This document shows, piece after piece, positions 1-8,328 of a DNA stretch of 15,000 bases. Both the position numbers and the translations under genes were made by a program. Below the pieces are notes generated by a model that searched no databases, had not been told where the DNA came from, and saw nothing but the letters and a program-made list of their open reading frames with translations. Position 1 is the first letter of the stretch. Every line of letters begins with the position of its first letter. Origin of the DNA: Anaeromyces robustus (taxonomy: Eukaryota; Neocallimastigomycota; Neocallimastigomycetes; Neocallimastigales; Neocallimastigaceae); assembly GCA_002104895.1 (NCBI GenBank), contig MCFG01000097.1:20001-35000 (forward strand). Direction: 5' to 3'.

Positions 1-1749
1 GTTTAATAATTTTGGATTTCTCTTGAAGAATACTAATAATTTTGAAAAGATTTCTATTCTTGAAGCATAATTATAAAATTCCTTTGGTAATTCTAATTGG
101 AATAAATCTAAAATTTCTAATAATTCATGATAATGAATTAAATGAAGATAGAAAAGATTTAAATTTTCTGGAATTTTTGGAATTAAGAAAGGAGAAATTA
201 AACAAGTCCAAGCAGCAGTTGGATAATAAACTCTGGTTTGAGGGAAATTTGTTAAACCACTTAATGAAATAGAGGTTTTATAATTTTTGAATCGATATAA
301 AACTTGTGCCTTAACAAATGGTTCAATATCTTTTAAATATGGTAATGAACCTTGCTTAATCATCATATAAATAACAAAGAACCATAAATTCTTATCACCT
401 AAATCTTTTCCACCTGTAATGATCTTCATTAATGTCCAATTAGCAGCTTTTACATGTTCTTCATTTTCACCTAATGGAATACCACCAACAATTCTTTTTC
501 TAGTAAATGGAGACTTACAAATAGGATTTGAAGTAGTTAATGAAGCTCTATAATTCTTTAATGAAATTGAATGATCAATAAATGATTTTAACTTTTCCAT
601 AAATTCAGGAATATAAAGAGCATTCAAAGGACAATTAATAATTTTTTCAGTAGTATTTTTATCAAAACCAACTAATATAGGAGTAATTGAAGAATTCGAC
701 GACGACGACGAAGAAGAATAATCATATTCATTACTACCATCATTAGTTGTAATTAAAATCATTGGATCAATTTCATTATCAATTGAAATTGGACATTCCC
801 ATTGAGAATCTTTAACAGATGATTCAATATTTAAATCTTGAATATCATCTACTTCATTAACAGTAGTATTATCAGCAGTATAATCACGGAAAGTTTGTAA
901 TTTATTAATATCAAAAATTTGTTTTAAACCACCATCACACATTCTTATCAAATTATTAATCTTTACTTGGAATTCATTACCTAAAACAGAAGTAAAACAT
1001 TTAATAGCTTCTTCTTTTGCTTCATCATAATTTTTATCTTCTAATATTAATTGATCAATTTTTTGATTTATATTTTCTTTTTTTGTAGCATTATCAGCAT
1101 TAATTCTTTTTTGCATTTTCAATACAGAAATTCTTAACTTTTGATCACCACTAGTACCAAGTAATCTGACAATAAATGCCTTTTCTAAAGAATCATATTT
1201 TGCTTCAAATTCATCTAAAGTATTAATATTGTCAATTTCTTTAATTGTATTTAAATCTTCATCAGAAACAGAAATAACTTGATCTTCAGTTGAATTTGCA
1301 GTTTTAACAATAGTCTTACTTGAATTAAAACGAGTAAAAGGACAAGCAACACTAAGGTTAGCATAATTACCAAATAAATAAACTTCAGTATATTCACAAT
1401 TAAAACGGTTTCTGTTTTCTTGAATAATTCTATCTGTCCTCTCAATATCTGAATTAGAAACACAACCATCAGAAATTAAAATAAATTCAGAATAATTAAC
1501 TTCATTATACTTCTTAAAAATTGAATCAAAAATATATTGAGGATAAGTACAACCATAACCTTTTCTTTTCCTATTTATATCCATATAGCTTTCCAATGAT
1601 ATATATTTTGAGTTACTATCCCAAACAATAATTTCATCTCCATCTTCAAATTTACTATCTAAAATTAAACGAACATTTTCATGATAAAATCCACTACCAC
1701 TAGTAGAACCACTACAATCAATTGCAAAACACTTGTGTAATCGTGTCAT
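1..1749 (-). CDS. VWA-domain protein, left inverted copy (3' end beyond window)
   Basis: This is the mirror copy of the gene at 4314-6788, read from the ATG complement at 1747-1749 towards the window start. It is open for 583 codons with no stop and would correspond to residues 1-583 of the 824-residue right copy; the remainder lies outside the window. Base-by-base comparison shows only seven substitutions against the right copy. Four are silent (codons 114, 130, 148, 224) and three change the residue (right to left: Tyr96 to Cys, Lys104 to Arg, Phe172 to Ile). The metal-site residues Asp11, Ser13, Ser15, Thr68 and Asp94 are all kept, so the visible part appears functional. Start context and upstream DNA are identical to the right copy. 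The function is unknown beyond the VWA fold. It could be a true paralogue or, less likely, an assembly artefact of a palindromic region. Confidence 0.88.
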   Translation of the reverse strand, partial: MTRLHKCFAIDCSGSTSGSGFYHENVRLILDSKFEDGDEIIVWDSNSKYISLESYMDINRKRKGYGCTYPQYIFDSIFKKYNEVNYSEFILISDGCVSNSDIERTDRIIQENRNRFNCEYTEVYLFGNYANLSVACPFTRFNSSKTIVKTANSTEDQVISVSDEDLNTIKEIDNINTLDEFEAKYDSLEKAFIVRLLGTSGDQKLRISVLKMQKRINADNATKKENINQKIDQLILEDKNYDEAKEEAIKCFTSVLGNEFQVKINNLIRMCDGGLKQIFDINKLQTFRDYTADNTTVNEVDDIQDLNIESSVKDSQWECPISIDNEIDPMILITTNDGSNEYDYSSSSSSSNSSITPILVGFDKNTTEKIINCPLNALYIPEFMEKLKSFIDHSISLKNYRASLTTSNPICKSPFTRKRIVGGIPLGENEEHVKAANWTLMKIITGGKDLGDKNLWFFVIYMMIKQGSLPYLKDIEPFVKAQVLYRFKNYKTSISLSGLTNFPQTRVYYPTAAWTCLISPFLIPKIPENLNLFYLHLIHYHELLEILDLFQLELPKEFYNYASRIEIFSKLLVFFKRNPKLLN

Positions 1750-1985
1750 TTTTTTTTATCTTTTTATTTTATTATTAGTTAATTATAATTAAAAATATAT
1801 GTATTTTATAAATTGATATGTTAAACTAGATTATTATTTACTATATTATTTAAAGTATTTGTTAATAATTCGTATAAAATTAATATTTTATTTTTATTTT
1901 TTATTTGCATTTGATTAATCAATAAAATATAAAATTTGAATGATGAAAAAAAAAAATTTAAAGTTCCAAATGATGATTTAAATAC
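1750..1985 (-). promoter_or_regulatory. Upstream region of left VWA gene
   Basis: Mirror of the right upstream region, identical except for two extra bases in an A run (11 versus 9). It carries the same TATAAAAT element (complement at 1803-1810) and the same TTGATTAATCAA palindrome (1911-1922). Both gene copies should therefore be driven by equivalent proximal promoters. Any difference in expression would have to come from the spacer or outer flanks. Confidence 0.48.
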
Positions 1986-1995
1986 TTTTTTTTTT

Positions 1996-2224
1996 TTTTT
2001 AAAAAAAAAAAATAAATAACAAGAATAATACTTAATAATAAAAATTTAATTTTTTTTTTTATTATACACTATTCTATTATATTATTAGTAAAAATTAAAT
2101 TTTAAAATGTAATAAAATTAATAATAATGATAATAATAATATTTTAATACTTCTAATACATTAAAAAAAGATAAAAATTCAGCAAAAAATTGTAAAAATA
2201 AATTTTAAAATTTTATAAAATTTT

Positions 2225-2258
<34 letters not shown>

Positions 2259-3072
2259 CATTGAACCACTTTTCTATTTTTAATTTTTAATTTAATATTT
2301 TTTAGTACATTTCTGTATTTTTAATTTAAAATTAATATTGTACTACAACATAATAAAAATTCTTCCCAAACTTTTTACTATAATATTACACAGTAAAAAT
2401 TCTTCTTAATTTTTATTTATCATTTTCTATATTTTCAACATTTATTCTCTTTGATTTAATTTTTATACTCTTTTCTTTTTTACATACGCACACATATAAT
2501 TCAAATTTGTATTAAAACTTATTTAAAATATTATTTATTTTAATAAAATTCCAAAGTTAAAAAACTTAACCTTTTATAAAACCTACTAAAAACCCATTAA
2601 CTTATATCTATGAATATACAGATATGAATATATCTTTTTCTTTATTTTCTTTATATTATTATTTATTACTTTTTAATTGTTAAACTAATTATTTATTATT
2701 TATTATTTATTACATATAACATAAAATTAATTTTATATAGCATTATAATAATATTTACAAATAATATATATTTTATATTTTATATTAAGAATAATTTTTA
2801 AAAAGCTAATTAAATAATTAAATAATTAACTAAATAAAAGCATTAATATTAATTATTGTTTAAACTTATATAATATACATCCAGAACAGTATTTTTTATT
2901 TTTTTTTTTTTTTCAAAAATGTTAATTGATGTATTTTATTGTTATTCAATGCATTATTCATACATAAAATAATATTTTTATATATTAAAGAATTTTTATT
3001 TTTAAAAAAGATTTTTTTTTTAGTATATTTATAGAATACTCGAATATTCGATATAATAAAATTTTTTTTACT
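1996..3072. other. A+T-rich spacer without a gene
   Basis: Part of the spacer between the inverted arms. It contains homopolymer runs, the longest being 32 T at 2227-2258, and short A/T words in all frames with dense stops. A perfect 10-bp palindrome CGAATATTCG lies at 3041-3050. I see no RNA gene, no ORF with coding character and no mobile-element ends. Confidence 0.7.
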
Positions 3073-3275
<203 letters not shown>

Positions 3276-3392
3276 GGTAGTGATAAAACTAGTTATAAAA
3301 CTACTGAACATAAATATAAAACTACTGAACAAAAACATAAAACTACTGAACAAAAATATGAAAACAATAATAATAAAAATAATAATAATTAA
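3276..3392 (+). pseudogene. Coding-like fragment with heptapeptide repeats
   Basis: Directly after the microsatellite, the frame starting GGT at 3276 reads a short Gly-Ser-Asp-Lys stretch. It is followed by three 21-bp units (3295-3357) encoding a heptad of the type KTTEQK plus an aromatic or His residue, then an Asn/Lys tail (NNNNKNNNN) and a TAA at 3390-3392. The unit length divisible by three, the hydrophilic residues and the Asn-rich end are typical of the 3' end of a dictyostelid gene. There is no ATG: upstream it runs into the TTTA array. It may be the tail of a gene broken by repeat expansion or rearrangement, or a chance frame in a minisatellite. Confidence 0.4.
3295..3357. repeat. 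21-bp tandem repeat, three units
   Basis: Three consecutive units beginning ATAAAACTACTGAAC, each followed by a six-base variable end (ATAAAT, AAAAAC, AAAAAT). A degenerate start of a related unit (CTAGTTATAAAA) precedes it. It is distinct in composition from the surrounding A/T simple sequence. Confidence 0.85.
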
Positions 3393-4069
3393 AATGCATT
3401 ACTGTTATCTAATTATAATTATATAGAATTAAATCCAGACATTCTGTTGATACTAATTTAGTATAATATAGATGATTATGATAAATGTTTATAAACCATG
3501 TACTAAAATGTTAAAATGTAGTACAATAAATAATTAATAAAAAATTCAGTATAAAATTGTAAAAATTAATTTAATATTTACTAAATAAATCATTAAAAAT
3601 CAGGTTCAAATTAATAATAAAAAAATAAGAAATTAAGTAAATAAATAAAAATAAAAAAAAGCCATCTTTTTTTGTTTAAAATAAAATAATTAATCATAAT
3701 CATATTTAATGTTATTATTTATTTATAACTATTTTTCAACTAAATTATAGATTATATTTATTTACTGTTATTTTTCTGTTTTATCAATTATTATATTAAT
3801 ATTACTATTTTATTACTTTAAGTAATTTAAATATTTATTATACTTATCAATAAAAAATAAAAAAAAAAAATAAAAAAAAAAAAAAAAAACAATATAATAT
3901 AATAAAGTTTACAATTTCAATTTAATAACTTGACGATATGGATGACTTTGAATTTACTTTTTAATAATATACTTAATTTTTCTTTTTTTATTTTTTTATT
4001 TTTTTTTTTTTTTTACTTTTTGTAACTCTTTATTAATTTTTTATTATTAATATTATTATTTTTTAAAAG
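3393..4069. other. A+T-rich spacer, right portion
   Basis: From 3393 to about 3500 the sequence is somewhat more complex but has stops in all frames. After that it is A/T simple sequence, with interrupted A runs at 3852-3889 and T runs at about 3981-4014. A tiny MDDFEFTF frame at 3939-3965 is too short to support as a gene. I see no RNA gene or element ends. Confidence 0.65.
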
Positions 4070-6062
4070 AAAAAAAAAAGTATTTAAATCATCATTTGGA
4101 ACTTTAAATTTTTTTTTCATCATTCAAATTTTATATTTTATTGATTAATCAAATGCAAATAAAAAATAAAAATAAAATATTAATTTTATACGAATTATTA
4201 ACAAATACTTTAAATAATATAGTAAATAATAATCTAGTTTAACATATCAATTTATAAAATACATATATTTTTAATTATAATTAACTAATAATAAAATAAA
4301 AAGATAAAAAAAAATGACACGATTACACAAGTGTTTTGCAATTGATTGTAGTGGTTCTACTAGTGGTAGTGGATTTTATCATGAAAATGTTCGTTTAATT
4401 TTAGATAGTAAATTTGAAGATGGAGATGAAATTATTGTTTGGGATAGTAACTCAAAATATATATCATTGGAAAGCTATATGGATATAAATAGGAAAAGAA
4501 AAGGTTATGGTTGTACTTATCCTCAATATATTTTTGATTCAATTTTTAAGAAGTATAATGAAGTTAATTATTCTGAATTTATTTTAATTTCTGATGGTTA
4601 TGTTTCTAATTCAGATATTGAGAAGACAGATAGAATTATTCAAGAAAACAGAAATCGTTTTAATTGTGAATATACTGAAGTTTATTTATTTGGTAATTAT
4701 GCCAACCTTAGTGTTGCTTGTCCTTTTACTCGTTTTAATTCAAGTAAGACTATTGTAAAAACTGCAAATTCAACTGAAGATCAAGTTATTTCTGTTTCTG
4801 ATGAAGATTTAAATACAATTAAAGAATTTGACAATATTAATACTTTAGATGAATTTGAAGCAAAATATGATTCTTTAGAAAAGGCATTTATTGTCAGATT
4901 ACTTGGTACTAGTGGTGATCAAAAGTTAAGAATTTCTGTATTGAAAATGCAAAAAAGAATTAATGCTGATAATGCTACAAAAAAGGAAAATATAAATCAA
5001 AAAATTGATCAATTAATATTAGAAGATAAAAATTATGATGAAGCAAAAGAAGAAGCTATTAAATGTTTTACTTCTGTTTTAGGTAATGAATTCCAAGTAA
5101 AGATTAATAATTTGATAAGAATGTGTGATGGTGGTTTAAAACAAATTTTTGATATTAATAAATTACAAACTTTCCGTGATTATACTGCTGATAATACTAC
5201 TGTTAATGAAGTAGATGATATTCAAGATTTAAATATTGAATCATCTGTTAAAGATTCTCAATGGGAATGTCCAATTTCAATTGATAATGAAATTGATCCA
5301 ATGATTTTAATTACAACTAATGATGGTAGTAATGAATATGATTATTCTTCTTCGTCGTCGTCGTCGAATTCTTCAATTACTCCTATATTAGTTGGTTTTG
5401 ATAAAAATACTACTGAAAAAATTATTAATTGTCCTTTGAATGCTCTTTATATTCCTGAATTTATGGAAAAGTTAAAATCATTTATTGATCATTCAATTTC
5501 ATTAAAGAATTATAGAGCTTCATTAACTACTTCAAATCCTATTTGTAAGTCTCCATTTACTAGAAAAAGAATTGTTGGTGGTATTCCATTAGGTGAAAAT
5601 GAAGAACATGTAAAAGCTGCTAATTGGACATTAATGAAGATCATTACAGGTGGAAAAGATTTAGGTGATAAGAATTTATGGTTCTTTGTTATTTATATGA
5701 TGATTAAGCAAGGTTCATTACCATATTTAAAAGATATTGAACCATTTGTTAAGGCACAAGTTTTATATCGATTCAAAAATTATAAAACCTCTATTTCATT
5801 AAGTGGTTTAACAAATTTCCCTCAAACCAGAGTTTATTATCCAACTGCTGCTTGGACTTGTTTAATTTCTCCTTTCTTAATTCCAAAAATTCCAGAAAAT
5901 TTAAATCTTTTCTATCTTCATTTAATTCATTATCATGAATTATTAGAAATTTTAGATTTATTCCAATTAGAATTACCAAAGGAATTTTATAATTATGCTT
6001 CAAGAATAGAAATCTTTTCAAAATTATTAGTATTCTTCAAGAGAAATCCAAAATTATTAAAC
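4070..6062. repeat. Right arm of long inverted repeat
   Basis: This is the reverse complement of 1-1995. Position 6062 is only the partner of window base 1, so the true outer boundary is unknown and may include the rest of the gene. The inner end lies in an A run (4071-4079) preceded by a broken T/A tract. The spacer between the arms is about 2.07 kb, giving a palindrome-with-loop layout rather than a perfect palindrome. Confidence 0.95.
4080..4313 (+). promoter_or_regulatory. Upstream region of right VWA gene
   Basis: A 234-bp upstream region duplicated in the left arm. A TATAAAAT element at 4253-4260 is followed by TATTTTT, an arrangement like the TATA plus oligo(dT) core promoters of Dictyostelium, 54 bp before the ATG. 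Further up are a perfect 12-bp palindrome TTGATTAATCAA (4141-4152) and an ATGCAAAT octamer-like word (4153-4160). The TATA assignment is inferred from spacing. The palindrome could bind a dimeric homeodomain-type factor, which is untested. Confidence 0.5.
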
Positions 6063-6788
6063 ATGTATAAGAGGGGTATTGAAAATAGATCAATTCCAAT
6101 TCATGTTGATCTTGAATCACCATTAAAATCAGGAGGTATATGTGGTGATTTATTTATTCCAGTGGATGGTGAAATTGATAAAGAAGTTCAATTACAATGT
6201 CTTCAAAAGTTTTCATCTTTCGGTTATCAATGCATTTTAGATGGAAAGACAACCATGGATGAAATTAGTTGGTTATTAAATCTTGTTGATATTCAAAAGA
6301 ATTTATCAGATATTAATGTTAATGTTTTTATTGAAGGAAAGAAGGAAACTGATGCTTTGAAAATGGATACTAATTATAATGAATATTGGAAAGAATGGGA
6401 TGATAATATTGATAAGTTTAAGGTTGAAATTAGTGAAAAGACTTGTCGTCCATATTATTATGTTAAGGAAGGAGTTACATGGTTAGATGAATTACGTAAA
6501 ATTGTGAGTACTTATACACCAATTTTATCATTAGATAAACACTTTGGAAATTATGTTTGTTCCTATTATCAATATCCAACAAAAGATGAATATATTTTAT
6601 ATTTATATAGAAGAGTCTGTTTAGGTAGTTATACTCCTCAAACTTTACCAAAACAAATTAGAAAGTTTGCTGATAAGGTTTTTGAGAGATATCAACCAAT
6701 TATGGAAAAATATTCAGCTAATGAATTTATTAAAATTTTTGAAGATAATACTTCAATTCCTTATAGAATTAAAAATGAAAGATCATAA
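4314..6788 (+). CDS. VWA-domain protein of unknown function, complete right copy
   Basis: A single uninterrupted frame of 824 codons with an A-rich start context (AAAATGAC). Residues about 5-150 resemble a VWA fold. Seen directly are a DCSGS motif at 11-15 (Asp-x-Ser-x-Ser of a metal-ion-dependent adhesion site), Thr68 in a GCTYP context, and Asp94 in an LISDG strand end, which together make a complete set of metal ligands. Residues about 176-250 are charged and helical. A short poly-Ser tract (345-351, further Ser to 354) is encoded partly by TCG repeats. Around it, C319-P-I, C373-P-L and C411 with nearby Pro recall a RING/U-box-like treble clef, but this is weak inference. The remaining C-terminal 400 residues, rich in Leu, Ile and Tyr, match no family I recognise. 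There is no signal peptide and no clear membrane segment, so it is likely intracellular. VWA domains generally mediate protein binding; the partner is unknown. Confidence 0.92.
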   Translation: MTRLHKCFAIDCSGSTSGSGFYHENVRLILDSKFEDGDEIIVWDSNSKYISLESYMDINRKRKGYGCTYPQYIFDSIFKKYNEVNYSEFILISDGYVSNSDIEKTDRIIQENRNRFNCEYTEVYLFGNYANLSVACPFTRFNSSKTIVKTANSTEDQVISVSDEDLNTIKEFDNINTLDEFEAKYDSLEKAFIVRLLGTSGDQKLRISVLKMQKRINADNATKKENINQKIDQLILEDKNYDEAKEEAIKCFTSVLGNEFQVKINNLIRMCDGGLKQIFDINKLQTFRDYTADNTTVNEVDDIQDLNIESSVKDSQWECPISIDNEIDPMILITTNDGSNEYDYSSSSSSSNSSITPILVGFDKNTTEKIINCPLNALYIPEFMEKLKSFIDHSISLKNYRASLTTSNPICKSPFTRKRIVGGIPLGENEEHVKAANWTLMKIITGGKDLGDKNLWFFVIYMMIKQGSLPYLKDIEPFVKAQVLYRFKNYKTSISLSGLTNFPQTRVYYPTAAWTCLISPFLIPKIPENLNLFYLHLIHYHELLEILDLFQLELPKEFYNYASRIEIFSKLLVFFKRNPKLLNMYKRGIENRSIPIHVDLESPLKSGGICGDLFIPVDGEIDKEVQLQCLQKFSSFGYQCILDGKTTMDEISWLLNLVDIQKNLSDINVNVFIEGKKETDALKMDTNYNEYWKEWDDNIDKFKVEISEKTCRPYYYVKEGVTWLDELRKIVSTYTPILSLDKHFGNYVCSYYQYPTKDEYILYLYRRVCLGSYTPQTLPKQIRKFADKVFERYQPIMEKYSANEFIKIFEDNTSIPYRIKNERS

Positions 6789-6803
6789 TAACATATAAAA
6801 CAT

Positions 6804-6809
6804 AATAAA
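6804..6809 (+). terminator. Polyadenylation signal AATAAA
   Basis: AATAAA 16 bp after the stop of the right VWA gene, followed by an A-rich tract. The tandem duplication gives a second identical signal at 6993-6998, so the gene may have two alternative 3' ends. This is inferred from the motif only. Confidence 0.5.
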
Positions 6810-6833
6810 AATCAAAAAAAAAAAAAAAATTCT

Positions 6834-6977
6834 TTACCAAAACAAATTAGAAAGTTTGCTGATAAGGTTTTTGAGAGATATCAACCAATTATGGAAAAAT
6901 ATTCAGCTAATGAATTTATTAAAATTTTTGAAGATAATACTTCAATTCCTTATAGAATTAAAAATGAAAGATCATAA
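6834..6977 (+). pseudogene. Duplicated 47-codon tail fragment of VWA gene
   Basis: An exact second copy of codons 778-824 plus stop, lying 48 bp downstream of the real stop (6786-6788). It has no start codon of its own at the beginning of the fragment and is separated by an A run, so it is presumably an untranslated part of the 3' region. Its presence does not damage the upstream gene. Confidence 0.85.
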
Positions 6978-7020
6978 TAACATATAAAACATAATAAAAA
7001 TCAAAAAAAAAAAAAAAAAA

Positions 7021-7338
7021 TTCAAAGTTATATAATTTTATTTAAATTATTTTATAATTATAATAATCATGATTATATATATATAGAGAAATAAAACATA
7101 TATTATTTATTTAATATTATATATTTCACATGTATTATATATTATATATTATATAAATAAAATAATTTATAAATATATATATAATAAACATTTTTTATAA
7201 ATAATATTATTTTATTTTTGTGTATTTTTTTTTCTATTATTTTATTTATTTTTTTTCTAATATTTAAATATATTTGTATTTGGTCTTGATACATTTTAAT
7301 CAATATATTTTAGAATTATATCAATTTTATTATATAGT

Positions 7339-7382
<44 letters not shown>
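7021..7382. other. A+T-rich intergenic region with 40-base T run
   Basis: TATATA-rich simple sequence with no coding frame, ending in an uninterrupted run of exactly 40 T at 7341-7380. A run this long directly before a coding remnant on the opposite strand reads there as a poly(A) tail-like tract downstream of it (see the findings). Confidence 0.75.
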
Positions 7383-7385
<3 letters not shown>

Positions 7386-7740
7386 GAATGTTTTAATTCA
7401 GAATATTCTTCATTATGAATAGTATTTCCTTCATCCGAAACTGTATTTGTCGTAAGATTTAGCTAATACAATAACAGTTTTCAAAAAAGATGTACCAGAC
7501 TCACTATTAAATCCACTAATACCATCATATTATATTTAATTAAAGTTTTCTTTAATTATATTTGAAATATCATTAGTATGTATATGTATTAGAATCACAT
7601 ATAAATATCACTTGTTGAACAAATAATTGAACTTCTATCTTATGATGTAATAAAATATTGATTTTCTATAATTATTGAAATAAGAAAATTACAAATAATA
7701 GTATGTCTTTGGCAATTGTTAATTCCTACACATATATGTA
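7383..7740 (-). pseudogene. Decayed minus-strand coding remnant
   Basis: This stretch has normal coding complexity in an otherwise simple region. On the minus strand, 7526 down to about 7437 reads DGISGFNSESGTSF followed by LKTVIVLAKSYDKY, then needs a one-base frameshift to continue as SDEGNTIHNEEYSELKHSL (about 7438 to 7383). Upstream fragments include NDISNIIKENFN followed by two stops (about 7576-7530), an ICDSNTYTY piece in another frame, and near 7740 a frame reading ILHICVGINNCQRHTII. Several stops and frameshifts rule out a working gene. I do not recognise the family. It ends at a 40-nucleotide poly-A tract in its own orientation. Confidence 0.42.
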
Positions 7741-7830
7741 ATATTTCTTTAAAAATAAGTAAATTATTTAATTACAATATTAATTTTTTAATCTATTTTG
7801 TAATATTATATGTGAAATTTATTTAATGAT

Positions 7831-7892
7831 TAGGTTTTATTATATAAAACCTAACCTTATATAATAAAATTTTAATATAATTTATTAAAATT
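7831..7892. repeat. Two adjacent perfect hairpins
   Basis: Hairpin 1 has a 10-bp stem TAGGTTTTAT/ATAAAACCTA (7831-7840, 7844-7853) with a 3-base TAT loop. Hairpin 2 has a 10-bp stem AATTTTAATA/TATTAAAATT (7868-7877, 7883-7892) with a 5-base loop. They are 14 bp apart. In such A+T-rich DNA the second could be chance. The first contains GG/CC and a tight loop and is less easily explained that way. Confidence 0.7.
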
Positions 7893-8148
7893 ATATAGTA
7901 TATAATAAATAAAAAAAAAGTAAAAATGTAGTATTAGTATGCCTATACTTATAAATAGTATATAATAAATATAATTCACTTTTAAAATAATAATAAATAT
8001 TAAATAGTAATTATAATCATCATTACAAAAACAAAATATTAATTGAATAATCTAATATGTATTATTAAAACTATTATATAAAGATAAAAAAATTTTTAAC
8101 ACATTCAGATAGAATATTAGTAAATACGAATGTTAATAAATATGAAAT
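7893..8148. other. A+T-rich intergenic region
   Basis: No coding frame. The word TATAGTATATAATAAAT occurs twice (about 7895 and 7966), marking a small imperfect direct repeat about 71 bp apart. Confidence 0.55.
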
Positions 8149-8287
8149 AATAAATAATAATAATAATAATAACAAAATAACAACAACAACAATAATAATA
8201 ATAATGAAAATAAAATAATAACTATAATAACAACAATAACAACAATAGTAATAATAAAAATAAAATAACAACTGTAATAACAACAAC

Positions 8288-8328
<41 letters not shown>

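Larger units (their letters stand above)
1..1995. repeat. Left arm of long inverted repeat
   Basis: Position x in this arm pairs with 6063 minus x in the right arm across all of 1-1950, covering the coding part and about 200 bp upstream of the ATG. Past an A run (11 A here, 9 T opposite) the register shifts by two and the match continues to C1985 opposite G4080, then dissolves into homopolymers. A weak low-complexity resemblance may run another 50 bp. The outer end lies beyond the window, so the arm is at least 2 kb. Outside 1078-1463 I found no substitution. Confidence 0.95.
6643..7020 (+). repeat. 189-bp tandem duplication of the gene 3' end
   Basis: Unit 1 (6643-6831) holds the last 47 complete codons, the stop and the 3' flank of the right VWA gene. 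Unit 2 (6832-7020) repeats it with no base change except two extra A in the closing A run (18 versus 16). The junction shares only a single C between the two original breakpoints, which suits end joining or slippage at the A run rather than homologous recombination. Sequence identity implies a very recent event. Confidence 0.96.

Noticed and set aside
42-272. Open frame on + strand (76 codons), with an identical twin on the - strand at 5791-6021
   Set aside because: Both are antisense shadows of the same part of the two VWA gene copies. Their identity follows from the inverted repeat and is not independent evidence of a gene.
1251-1469. 72-codon minus-strand frame
   Set aside because: Shadow frame inside the left VWA gene, made mainly of Leu/Ile/Val from A/T codons.
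3939-3965. Tiny frame MDDFEFTF near the inner end of the right arm
   Set aside because: Too short, and nothing downstream continues it; could be a chance frame.
7831-7892. tRNA or other structured RNA gene
   Set aside because: The stems do not form a cloverleaf, and no stretch of the window has the G+C rise typical of tRNA genes in such a genome.
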